Below, piece after piece: positions 1 to 5,743 of a stretch of DNA of 5,743 bases. Under the pieces are notes generated by a model. The model saw nothing but the letters and a program-made list of their open reading frames with translations. It made no database searches and was not told where the DNA came from. The position numbers were made by a program, and so were the translations under genes. Each line of letters begins with the position of its first letter. Positions within the stretch are counted from its first letter, which is position 1. The stretch covers positions 1-5,743 of the forward strand of contig JACDAO010000542.1 of NCBI GenBank assembly GCA_013695405.1. Direction: 5' to 3'. This DNA comes from Acidobacteriota bacterium (lineage in GTDB: Bacteria > Acidobacteriota > Vicinamibacteria > Vicinamibacterales > Vicinamibacteraceae).

Positions 1-1056
1 ATCTTCCATCGCGGCCGCCCTCCACGTCCGTCGCACGGGCACACCGGCCTGGTCGTCCTGCGACTGGTGTCGGCGCTGATGGCGGTTGTCACAGCGGTCG
101 TGGTCGCGCGGTTGGTCGCAGAGGCGACCGGTGATCGCGTAATCGGCCTGTTCACCGGCGCCGGACTCGGTCTGGTGCCGCAGTGGTGTGCGGTGATGGG
201 CGGCGTGTCCACCGATCCCCCGGCGACGCTGCTCGCCGCGCTGGCCGTCGCCGCAATCGCGCGACTCACCTCCGAGGAACGGGGCCTCGGGGCGCCGCTG
301 CTGGTGGGCCTGCTGGTCGGCGCGGCCTGGGCCATCAAGGCCACCACCGCCTTCCTGGTGCCGATGGCGCTGCTGGCATGCCTGGCCCGGACGCCGTGGC
401 GCTGGCCTGATCGCACTCGTCAGATGACGGCGCTGATGGTGGGACTGCTGCTCTCGGCCGGCTGGATCCCGCTGCGTGGCTGGATCCTGTTCGGCGATCC
501 GCAGGCCTCGGCTTTCAAGAAAGCCCTGCTCGAAGCCGGCGGGTTCGTACCGGTGGCCGGGCCGATGCCGTGGACCGCCGACTTCTGGCTGCAGCTGCGG
601 CCCATGGTGTTCGAGTCGTTCTGGGCGCGCTTCGGATCACTGGGCGCGGGGCCCTTCCCGGGCGCGCGCGTGTGGACCATCTACGCCGCCGGGTCAGCGC
701 TGCTGGCGCTGCTCGCCACGCTCGGCACGGCCCGCGCGATCACGGCGCGACCGCTGCTGCGTCCGCGGTTGCCGATGCTGTGTGCACTCGGCACCGTTTT
801 CGGCGTTGCGGCGTGGGTGTTCGTCAACCTGGTGCCTCGCGCCGACATGGTGGTGCACTGGACGCCGCGACACGTCCTGCCGCTGACGGCACCTGTCGCC
901 GTGCTGATCGGTCTTGGTGCCACCCGGCTGCGGCAGGTCGTCCCCTCCGGCGAGCGCGTCGTGGGCGTCGCCCTCGGGATGCTGGTGGTCGCACTGGCGC
1001 TGGCCAACCTCGCCGCGCTGCGGGCTACCGTGCTGATGTTTCACTTCGGGTACTGA
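1..1056 (+). CDS. DUF2142-like polytopic membrane protein (GT-C glycosyltransferase type), 5' end missing
   Basis: The frame is open from the first base of the window, so the gene starts upstream; 351 residues are visible before TGA at 1054-1056. I see about ten hydrophobic segments, roughly at visible residues 18-40, 48-65, 73-89, 97-113, 114-130, 142-159, 226-245, 257-277, 292-308 and 320-342. Several short motifs resemble DUF2142 proteins and related GT-C membrane glycosyltransferases: a GVSTDPP loop near residue 70 (where family members often carry a polar/acidic loop), an AAWAIKATTAF helix, LFGDPQ near 164, ESFWARFG near 205 and a TPRHVLPL segment near 288. GT-C enzymes transfer sugars from lipid-linked donors at the outer face of the membrane, but the N-terminal catalytic loop that would test this is outside the window. 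It is the only + strand gene and converges on the - strand cluster, so it belongs to another transcription unit. The substrate is unknown. Confidence 0.8.
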   Translation: MFHRGRPPRPSHGHTGLVVLRLVSALMAVVTAVVVARLVAEATGDRVIGLFTGAGLGLVPQWCAVMGGVSTDPPATLLAALAVAAIARLTSEERGLGAPLLVGLLVGAAWAIKATTAFLVPMALLACLARTPWRWPDRTRQMTALMVGLLLSAGWIPLRGWILFGDPQASAFKKALLEAGGFVPVAGPMPWTADFWLQLRPMVFESFWARFGSLGAGPFPGARVWTIYAAGSALLALLATLGTARAITARPLLRPRLPMLCALGTVFGVAAWVFVNLVPRADMVVHWTPRHVLPLTAPVAVLIGLGATRLRQVVPSGERVVGVALGMLVVALALANLAALRATVLMFHFGY

Positions 1057-1067
1057 GGGCAGGACGG

Positions 1068-1706
1068 CTACAAGCTCCGGGCTACCTCCTCGCCTCCGGC
1101 GTACTGCGCCAGCCGTGCACGCGTGAGATCGACCGCGGCCTGCGCCGTGGCGACCGGCACGTCGGCCGGCACGAACAACACCACCAGCACCTCGGTGGTG
1201 GCCGGCGTCGTCATCGTCCGCGCCGAATCGGAGGTCGGGTTCCCGAATGGCCCATCGACATCGGCCAGCGTCAGCCGCCCCTCGACGTTGACGCGGTCCT
1301 TGCGGATGCCGTCGTAGCCTTCGCCGGTGTCGCCGAGGCGCATGGCGACTGGCGGGCGCAGGCGCGCAAGGTCGTAGAGCCCGAAGGCAATCTGCGTCTC
1401 GGCCGAGCACCAGTTGATGATGTCGACCAGGCCGTTGACACGCGGCAGGCCGTCGCCCCTCCTGATGCGTCGCAGCAGCGCTTCCGACGATGGCCGGGTA
1501 CGGGTCGGATCGATGCCGCAGCGCTTGTACATCGTCCGCGTCGCCGCGGTCGCCTCGTCCAGTCTGGCCGCCTGCCGCAAGCGCTCGGCCGCCTCGGCCA
1601 GCGGCAGGTCGAGCCGTGTGTCGTGCGCGCGCACCGTCACGCCGCGGCGCACAATCAGGGCCGGCGCGACGATCGACGCCACCGCGGGCGAGACCGTGAT
1701 GGTCAC
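1068..1706 (-). CDS. Free-standing B3/B4-domain protein (PheRS beta-subunit editing-domain relative)
   Basis: This 212-residue protein matches what I know of COG3382-type proteins, which carry the B3/B4 domain found in the beta subunit of bacterial phenylalanyl-tRNA synthetase. The recognisable core runs from YKRCGIDPTRTRPSSEAL (residues 60-77) through the VNGLVDIINWCSAETQIAFG segment (about 90-109), YDLARL (111-116), AMRLGDTGEGYDGI (121-134) and LADVDGPFGNPTSD (147-160) to TPATTEVLVVLFVP (167-180). In PheRS this domain clears Tyr wrongly attached to tRNA-Phe; the role of free-standing copies is not established. No synthetase catalytic core or tRNA-binding domain is present, and the length is normal for a stand-alone member. 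The start is GTG at 1706, which overlaps the acyltransferase stop in a GTGA, so the two genes are probably translationally coupled. A GGCGGTGG stretch a few bases upstream could act as ribosome binding site. The family call is firm; the function is open. Confidence 0.88.
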   Translation of the reverse strand: MTITVSPAVASIVAPALIVRRGVTVRAHDTRLDLPLAEAAERLRQAARLDEATAATRTMYKRCGIDPTRTRPSSEALLRRIRRGDGLPRVNGLVDIINWCSAETQIAFGLYDLARLRPPVAMRLGDTGEGYDGIRKDRVNVEGRLTLADVDGPFGNPTSDSARTMTTPATTEVLVVLFVPADVPVATAQAAVDLTRARLAQYAGGEEVARSL

Positions 1707-2440
1707 GACGCCACCGCCTGCAACTCTTCGACGTGGCTGCGGACGATGCGTTCGATGTCGCGGGCCAGCGCGCGGGCACCGGTCACCGGCACGCCGTCGG
1801 TGGGCACCGGCGGCAACACGCGCACGCGGACGCGTCCGGGGCAGGTCATCAGCCGGCCCTTGTGCATCACATGCCGTGTGCCCTCGACGGCGACCGGCAC
1901 GATCGGCAGGCCGGCCTCGATTGCCAGCATCACGATGCCGCCCTTGAAGCGCGCGATGCGGCCGTCGGCGCTGCGGGTGCCCTCAGGAAAGACCAGCAGC
2001 GACACGCCTTGCCGCATCAGGTCCTTGATCTGCGCGATCGTCGTCGTGCCCGGCTGGGTGCGATCGACCAGGACGTGTCCCGAGCGTTGGAGGTGCCAGC
2101 CGAGGAACGGGAAGCGGCCCAGCGACGCCTTGGCGATGATCCGCAACTGGAAGGGCAGGTGCCAGAACAGCACCGGAATGTCGTAGATGCTCTGATGATT
2201 GGCCAGGAACAGGTAGGACCGGCCGGGGTCTAGCTCGTCGAGCCCGGTGACGTCGACGTCGACGCCGGTGGTGCGCAGGATCAGCCACGACCAGCCGCGG
2301 GCGCAGCGGTGCGCCGCATGGCCGGTCCGGTCCACCAGCAGGGACAGCAGCGAGAGGGTACCGAGGCCGATGGTGTAGACGCTGATGGCGGGAATCAGGA
2401 AGCCGACCGTCCGCCACCAGTGCCAGGGAGGCAACTGCAT
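1703..2440 (-). CDS. plsC: 1-acyl-sn-glycerol-3-phosphate acyltransferase (PlsC family)
   Basis: Predicted to transfer a fatty acyl group to lysophosphatidic acid, giving phosphatidic acid for membrane phospholipids, at the inner face of the cytoplasmic membrane. The 245-residue protein has a hydrophobic N-terminal segment (about residues 10-36) and then the acyltransferase blocks in order: NHQSIYD (81-87), the HX4D catalytic pair H82/D87; a block with GRFPFLGWHLQRSGHVLVDR (108-127); FPEGTRS (151-157), for substrate phosphate binding; and VPVAVEGT (181-188). Length is typical. I place the start at ATG 2440, 10 nt after the stop of the PIN/TRAM gene. An upstream in-frame TTG at 2521 would add 27 Arg/Pro-rich residues overlapping that gene and is unlikely. 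No strong Shine-Dalgarno is visible, so translation may depend on coupling. Its stop overlaps the next gene's GTG. The PlsC family is certain; the exact acyl acceptor is inferred. Confidence 0.93.
   Translation of the reverse strand: MQLPPWHWWRTVGFLIPAISVYTIGLGTLSLLSLLVDRTGHAAHRCARGWSWLILRTTGVDVDVTGLDELDPGRSYLFLANHQSIYDIPVLFWHLPFQLRIIAKASLGRFPFLGWHLQRSGHVLVDRTQPGTTTIAQIKDLMRQGVSLLVFPEGTRSADGRIARFKGGIVMLAIEAGLPIVPVAVEGTRHVMHKGRLMTCPGRVRVRVLPPVPTDGVPVTGARALARDIERIVRSHVEELQAVAS
1711..1719 (-). promoter_or_regulatory. Possible ribosome binding site for the B3/B4 gene
   Basis: AGGCGGTGG read on the - strand ends four bases before the GTG start at 1706, inside the last codons of the acyltransferase gene. 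It supports the GTG start and coupling through the GTGA overlap. The match to a consensus Shine-Dalgarno is only partial and such G-rich strings are common in this DNA. Confidence 0.35.
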
Positions 2441-2450
2441 GCAGCCGCGG

Positions 2451-3551
2451 TCAGGTCTGGGGCACGGCGCGCGGCCGCCGGAACGAAGACGTCTCGGACC
2501 GGGGTGGCGGGTCGCCGGCAACCGTCGGCACCGCCTCGGTCGGCGCGGCGCGCTGGGCGTCGCCGGCCGGATCGATGTAGCGGCCGAAGATCATCTTGCC
2601 GGCGGTGGTTTGCAGGACACTGGTGACGACCACGTCGATGTTCTTGCTGATCATCTTCCGGCCGTTGTCGACCACCACCATCGTGCCGTCGTCCAGGTAC
2701 GCGACGCCCTGGTTGTACTCGCGGCCTTCCTTGATGATGAAGACCTTCATGTACTCGCCCGGCAGCACCACCGGCTTGAGCGAGTTGGCCAGTTCGTTGA
2801 TGTTGAGCACGTGGACGCCGCGCAGTTCGGCGACCTTGTTGAGGTTGAAGTCGTTGGTCACGATCTTCCCCTCGAGCGAGCGCGCCAGTTCGATCAGTTT
2901 AAGGTCGACTTCCTTGACCTCCGGGAAGTCGACGTCGGAGATGACCACGTCGAGGTTGGTCATCTTCTGGACCTTCTGCAGGATGTCCAGCCCGCGCCGG
3001 CCTCGGTTGCGCTTCATCGCGTCCGACGAGTCGGCGACGAATTGCAGTTCCTTGAGCACGAACTGGGGAATGACCAACGTGCCGTCGAGGAAGCCGGTCT
3101 CACAAATGTCGGCGATGCGGCCGTCGATGATCACGCTGGTGTCGAGGATCTTGTAGTGCTTCTTCGGTGCGGTGGCGCGGAACAGGCTGATCAACCGGGC
3201 CGGCTCGAGCCATTCGCCGCGGCGGCCGCCGACCACCAGTCCGAGATAGGGCAGCGTCAGCAGGGTGACCGTGTGCAGGAAGGCCACCCGGCTGTCGGTG
3301 GTATCGGCCCAGAACAGGGTGGTGGCGATCGTCTTGGCGATGGTCAGCCCGATCGTCCCGCCGATCACCGCGCCGAGCATCGAGGACACCGCTATGTCGC
3401 GCAGCTGGGTCTCGAACAGCACCACCAGCCCCGCCAGCCCCGCGCCGAACAGGACGTTGATTTGCGCCAGTTCGTGGACCGGCCTGACCAGCGAGGCTGA
3501 ATAGGCCACCGCGGCAATGAACAGCACGCGGGCGAATACAAACCACGTCAT
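2451..3551 (-). CDS. Membrane-anchored PIN/TRAM-domain protein, YacL-like (predicted RNase)
   Basis: A 366-residue protein with the layout of Bacillus YacL. Four hydrophobic segments occupy the N-terminal third (about residues 2-22, 31-47, 53-80 and 88-108). A PIN nuclease domain follows from about 133 to 252, starting [16 protein letters not shown]. Acidic residues suited to metal binding are D137, D143, E168, D216 and D234 (in [10 protein letters not shown]). A TRAM domain covers about 258-325 ([13 protein letters not shown] to GKMIFGRY). PIN domains are usually metal-dependent RNases and TRAM binds RNA, so a membrane-tethered RNA cleavage role is likely but unproven. A Pro/Arg-rich tail of about 40 residues follows TRAM. 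The start at ATG 3551 begins [10 protein letters not shown], directly at the first membrane segment; a further upstream in-frame start at 3710 would overlap radA and add a non-hydrophobic leader. It lies 95 nt downstream of radA. A radA-yacL association is known in Firmicutes, where disA sits between them; here disA is absent. Confidence 0.93.
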   Translation of the reverse strand: MTWFVFARVLFIAAVAYSASLVRPVHELAQINVLFGAGLAGLVVLFETQLRDIAVSSMLGAVIGGTIGLTIAKTIATTLFWADTTDSRVAFLHTVTLLTLPYLGLVVGGRRGEWLEPARLISLFRATAPKKHYKILDTSVIIDGRIADICETGFLDGTLVIPQFVLKELQFVADSSDAMKRNRGRRGLDILQKVQKMTNLDVVISDVDFPEVKEVDLKLIELARSLEGKIVTNDFNLNKVAELRGVHVLNINELANSLKPVVLPGEYMKVFIIKEGREYNQGVAYLDDGTMVVVDNGRKMISKNIDVVVTSVLQTTAGKMIFGRYIDPAGDAQRAAPTEAVPTVAGDPPPRSETSSFRRPRAVPQT

Positions 3552-3646
3552 GCGTGACCCCGGAAGAAAAGGTGGGATGTACGTGCCGCGCGAGCCGTCG
3601 GGATGGGCATCCTGTTTACTCGCGTGATCCGCCTCATCATACGCCC

Positions 3647-5035
3647 TCAATCCCAGCCAATCACCTCGTCCAGGGCGTCGGCCACCGCCCGGACCCCCAC
3701 CACCGTGCACCCGCCGCCGGGCTCCTCCGGCGCCGCCGGGCGCGCGTTGCCCATCGGGACGATGCAGCGCGTGAAGCCCATCTGGGCCGCCTCACGTACC
3801 CGCAACAGCGACTGCCCGGTGGCGCGTACCTCGCCGGCCAGCCCGACCTCGCCGAACATCGCCGTGCCGTCGCGCACCGGCTTGTTCCGCAGGCTCGAGA
3901 CCACCGCGGCGACGATGCCGAGGTCGGCCGCACGTTCGTCGACCGTGAAGCCGCCGGCGACGTTCACGAATACGTCCTCGCCTGCCAGATTGAGCCCGGC
4001 CCGCTTCTCGAGCACCGCGAGCAGCAGCGCCAGCCGCTGCGGGTCGATGCCGTTGGTCGTGCGCCGGGCACTGCCATAGACGCTGCTCGACACCAGCGCC
4101 TGCACTTCCACCAGTATCGGCCGCGACCCCTCCATGCAGCAGAGCACCGCCGATCCGGGGGCGCCCGGCTGTCGTTCGGCCAGGAACAACGCCGACGGAT
4201 TGGGCACCGGTTGCAGTCCGGACCCGGTCATCTCGAACACGCCGAGTTCGCTGACCGCGCCGAAGCGGTTCTTGACCGCGCGGATCACCCGGTGCGTGTG
4301 GTGGCGCTCGCCTTCGAAGTACAGCACCGTGTCCACGACGTGCTCGAGCACCTTGGGGCCGGCCAGCGCCCCGTCCTTGGTGACGTGTCCGACCAGCACG
4401 GTCGGCAGGTTCCCGCTCTTGGCGGCAAACAGCAACTGCGTCGCCGTCTCGCGGATTTGCCCGACAGTGCCGGGGGCCGACTGCAGCGTGGTCGAGTAGA
4501 CGGTCTGGATCGAGTCGACGATCAGCAACGCCGGCCGCAGCCGCTGTACTTCCTCGAGGATGCGTTCGCTGCAGGTCTCGGCCAGCAGGTAGAGCGGCGC
4601 CTGGCCGACGCCGAGCCGCTCGCCACGGCCCTTGATCTGGTGTTCGGACTCCTCGCCCGAGCAGTACAACACCGGGCCGGTCTGCTGCGCGAACCGCGCC
4701 GCGGCCTGCAGCAGCAGCGTGCTCTTGCCGATGCCGGGCTCGCCGCCGAGCAGCACCAGGCTGCCGGGCACCAGCCCGCCGCCGAGTACCCGGTCGAACT
4801 CGCCGATTCCTGTCGAGATCCGCTCGGCCTGGACCATGTCCACGTCGGCGTAGAGCCGCGCCTGCGCCCCAGGCCGTCCGGGACTGCCCCGCATCGGCCC
4901 GGCCACCGGCGGGGCCGGCGTCGCCACTTCCTCCTCGAACGAGTTCCAGGCGCCGCAGTCGGGACAGCGCCCGAGCCATTTCGGCGACTGGGCGCCACAG
5001 GAGGTGCAGGCGAAGACTGAGCGGGGCGCACGCAT
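3647..5035 (-). CDS. radA: DNA repair protein RadA (Sms)
   Basis: RadA is a RecA-related, DnaB-like ATPase that drives branch migration and processing of recombination intermediates during DNA repair. The 462-residue protein carries every hallmark in order: an N-terminal C4 zinc finger (C10, C13, C24, C27 in CTSCG and CPDCG), Walker [10 protein letters not shown] (98-106), Walker B LLIVDS (170-175), the RadA-specific KNRFG motif (255-259) and a C-terminal Lon-protease-like domain (about 290-455) with [19 protein letters not shown]. Length is normal and the gene looks intact. I choose ATG 5035; an in-frame TTG two codons upstream (5041) is possible but less likely. No convincing Shine-Dalgarno precedes either. 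The sequence just before the start is the inverted repeat that borders the four-helix-bundle gene. The downstream neighbour on the same strand is the PIN/TRAM gene. Confidence 0.97.
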   Translation of the reverse strand: MRAPRSVFACTSCGAQSPKWLGRCPDCGAWNSFEEEVATPAPPVAGPMRGSPGRPGAQARLYADVDMVQAERISTGIGEFDRVLGGGLVPGSLVLLGGEPGIGKSTLLLQAAARFAQQTGPVLYCSGEESEHQIKGRGERLGVGQAPLYLLAETCSERILEEVQRLRPALLIVDSIQTVYSTTLQSAPGTVGQIRETATQLLFAAKSGNLPTVLVGHVTKDGALAGPKVLEHVVDTVLYFEGERHHTHRVIRAVKNRFGAVSELGVFEMTGSGLQPVPNPSALFLAERQPGAPGSAVLCCMEGSRPILVEVQALVSSSVYGSARRTTNGIDPQRLALLLAVLEKRAGLNLAGEDVFVNVAGGFTVDERAADLGIVAAVVSSLRNKPVRDGTAMFGEVGLAGEVRATGQSLLRVREAAQMGFTRCIVPMGNARPAAPEEPGGGCTVVGVRAVADALDEVIGWD

Positions 5036-5040
5036 AGGCA

Positions 5041-5063
5041 AATTCAGGATGGCAGAATTTCAC
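5041..5063. repeat. Left arm of imperfect inverted repeat flanking the four-helix-bundle gene
   Basis: Read on the - strand, this arm begins with the 12-nt core gtgaaattctgc (5063-5052), which is identical to 5378-5389 read on the + strand. Across the full 23 nt, 19 positions match the other arm; the mismatches are at core-relative positions 13 and 17-19. The arm is AT-rich against GC-rich surroundings. It contains the last codons and TGA of the four-helix-bundle frame and ends 5 nt before the radA ATG. Confidence 0.75.
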
Positions 5064-5307
5064 GCACGCTAGGGATCGAGATGTGCGACTCGCGCGCTTC
5101 CTTGGCGGCAATCGCCACCTTGGCCGCGAAGTCGGCGCGCGTCTGAGCGCCGGCGGATTCCTCGAGATTGGCGCCCACAGAGAACGTCGCACGCGCGAGC
5201 TGCCGCAACACCACGCTCGCGACCATCGTCCGATATGAGGGCGACGACCTGATCGTGGCGACTCTCAACGCTTGCTTGAAGACGCGCTCATGGATTTCCC
5301 GTCGCAT
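5044..5307 (-). CDS. Four-helix-bundle protein (S23 / 23S rRNA intervening-sequence family), C-terminally truncated
   Basis: The segment EIHERVFKQALRV followed by VVLRQLARATFSVGANLEE, GAQTRADFAAKVAIAAKEARES matches the four-helix-bundle family first seen as ORFs inside intervening sequences of 23S rRNA genes. The SVGANxEE turn and the KxxIAxKEARE helix are its best-known parts. Members are usually about 115-125 residues; this one has 87 from ATG 5307 and stops soon after KEARES, so the end of helix 3 and all of helix 4 appear to be missing. The last codons (EILPS, TGA) are read from the left inverted repeat. No continuation of the family is visible in the other two frames. ATG 5307 fits the family N-terminus; ATG 5349 would add 14 unrelated residues. 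Family function is unknown; some members bind nucleic acid or act with retroelement systems. It may be a remnant and not a working gene. Confidence 0.68.
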   Translation of the reverse strand: MRREIHERVFKQALRVATIRSSPSYRTMVASVVLRQLARATFSVGANLEESAGAQTRADFAAKVAIAAKEARESHISIPSVREILPS

Positions 5308-5377
5308 GCCGCCTGCGTCTGCAGCCAGCGAGCCAGTCGTGCAGCGCATAAGGGTTCGCGATGGCTGGCTGGTGCGG

Positions 5378-5400
5378 GTGAAATTCTGCAATCTGCAATT
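5378..5400. repeat. Right arm of imperfect inverted repeat flanking the four-helix-bundle gene
   Basis: Starts with gtgaaattctgc (5378-5389), the exact reverse complement of 5052-5063, and continues to match the left arm at 7 of the next 11 positions. Inside it the heptamer ctgcaat occurs twice in tandem (5386-5392 and 5393-5399). The outer end overlaps the first two + strand bases of the alr stop codon (TAA on the - strand, 5401-5399). About 8 of 23 bases are G or C, which stands out locally. Confidence 0.75.
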
Positions 5401-5743
5401 AGGTGGTGGCGGTGCTGCTGCGGTATTCCCTCTGTATCCTCGCGCCGAGGCGACACAGCAGCTCCCAGGGCAGGGTGCCGATGGTGGCGGCGACCTCCCT
5501 GACGTCGAGGCGCTCCTGGCCCTGGGTGCCGAGCAGGACCACCTCGTCGCCGGGCGAAACGTCGAGGCCAGTGACGTCGACGGTGATCATGTCCATCGAG
5601 ACGCGGCCGACGATGGGCACGCGCTGGCCGCGCACCAGCACGACGCCGCGGTTGCCAAGGCGCCAGTCGAGCCCGTCGGCGTACCCGGCCGGCACCACCG
5701 CCAGCGTCGTCGGTCGCTCGGCCTGGAAGCTGGCGCCGTAGCC
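5399..5743 (-). CDS. alr: Alanine racemase, C-terminal domain, 5' part outside the window
   Basis: Alr is the PLP enzyme that interconverts L- and D-alanine and supplies D-alanine for peptidoglycan. The frame is open to the window's right edge; 114 residues are visible before TAA at 5399-5401. The fragment begins GYGASF, whose tyrosine (visible residue 2) corresponds to the catalytic Tyr of the C-terminal beta domain (Tyr265 in Geobacillus Alr). It continues with VPAGYADG (17-24), GRVSMDM (46-52; the Met-Asp pair that lines the active site of the partner subunit), GDEVVLLG and GTLPWELLCRLG (89-100), ending in an ordinary REY plus a short tail. The PLP-binding lysine lies in the unseen N-terminal barrel. 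It is oriented like radA; the four-helix-bundle unit lies between them and starts right at the alr stop codon. Confidence 0.95.
   Translation of the reverse strand, partial: GYGASFQAERPTTLAVVPAGYADGLDWRLGNRGVVLVRGQRVPIVGRVSMDMITVDVTGLDVSPGDEVVLLGTQGQERLDVREVAATIGTLPWELLCRLGARIQREYRSSTATT

Noticed and set aside
570..2186. Long open frame on the + strand (538 codons)
   Set aside because: It crosses the membrane-protein stop and runs antisense to the B3/B4 and PlsC genes, both of which carry clear family motifs. Its translation is Arg/Ala/Gly-rich without recognisable domains, as expected for a shadow frame in GC-rich DNA.
2385..3500. + strand open frame opposite the PIN/TRAM gene (371 codons)
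   Set aside because: Asp/Val/His-rich antisense shadow; the - strand protein has intact membrane, PIN and TRAM parts.
3552..3646. Short near-palindrome ggatgggcatcc (3601-3612) in the radA to PIN/TRAM spacer as terminator or operator
   Set aside because: Only a 5-bp stem with a 2-nt loop and no T-run; this is within chance expectation in GC-rich DNA. Nothing else is visible in the 95-nt spacer.
3554..5020. Long + strand open frame opposite radA (488 codons)
   Set aside because: It is antisense to radA, which has complete and correctly ordered motifs. The composition (His, Arg, Gln, Ala-rich) is typical of a reverse-frame shadow.
3792..5192. Second long - strand frame overlapping radA and the four-helix-bundle gene
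   Set aside because: It is a +1-type shadow of radA without domain signals. I also checked it as a possible frameshifted continuation of the four-helix-bundle protein and found no family residues.
5381..5401. Possible -35 element (ttgcag, twice on the - strand) for the four-helix-bundle gene
   Set aside because: No acceptable -10 hexamer lies about 17 nt downstream of either copy; the strings are explained by the tandem heptamer in the repeat arm.

Overview
The window is GC-rich bacterial chromosome with dense coding and no sign of phage or plasmid genes. The codon style and the set and order of genes (alanine racemase, RadA, a membrane PIN/TRAM protein, then a PlsC-type acyltransferase) suggest a high-GC environmental bacterium. 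Acidobacteriota, for example a Vicinamibacteria-like lineage, is my best guess. It rests on remembered gene order and is not proven by this sequence.

Layout. On the + strand, 1-1056 is the 3' part of a polytopic membrane protein of the DUF2142 / GT-C glycosyltransferase type, cut by the window start. Everything else is on the - strand and reads right to left: the C-terminal domain of alanine racemase (alr, 5743-5399, cut by the window end); a short four-helix-bundle (S23 / 23S rRNA intervening-sequence type) gene that looks truncated (5307-5044); radA (5035-3647); a YacL-like membrane-anchored PIN/TRAM protein (3551-2451); a 1-acylglycerol-3-phosphate acyltransferase (2440-1703); and a free-standing B3/B4-domain protein (1706-1068). 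The last three genes are tightly packed, with a 10-nt gap and then a 4-nt GTGA stop/start overlap. They converge on the + strand gene with only 11 nt between stop codons.

Functionally the - strand run mixes peptidoglycan precursor supply (Alr), recombination and repair (RadA), a predicted membrane RNase (PIN/TRAM), phospholipid synthesis (PlsC) and a possible tRNA-editing-like protein (B3/B4). It reads as a housekeeping cluster, not a dedicated pathway.

The one part that does not look like ordinary housekeeping DNA is the alr-radA spacer. A 23-nt, AT-rich, imperfect inverted repeat (19 of 23 positions match, with a perfect 12-nt core) lies at 5041-5063 and 5378-5400 and brackets the four-helix-bundle gene. 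The bracketed unit fills the spacer almost exactly: its right end overlaps the alr stop codon and its left end is 5 nt from the radA ATG. The gene's reading frame ends inside the left repeat and lacks the last helix or more of the family. This looks like a small inserted unit related to S23 intervening sequences and is the main item worth following up. The window shows no RNA gene, CRISPR array, transposase or convincing terminator.
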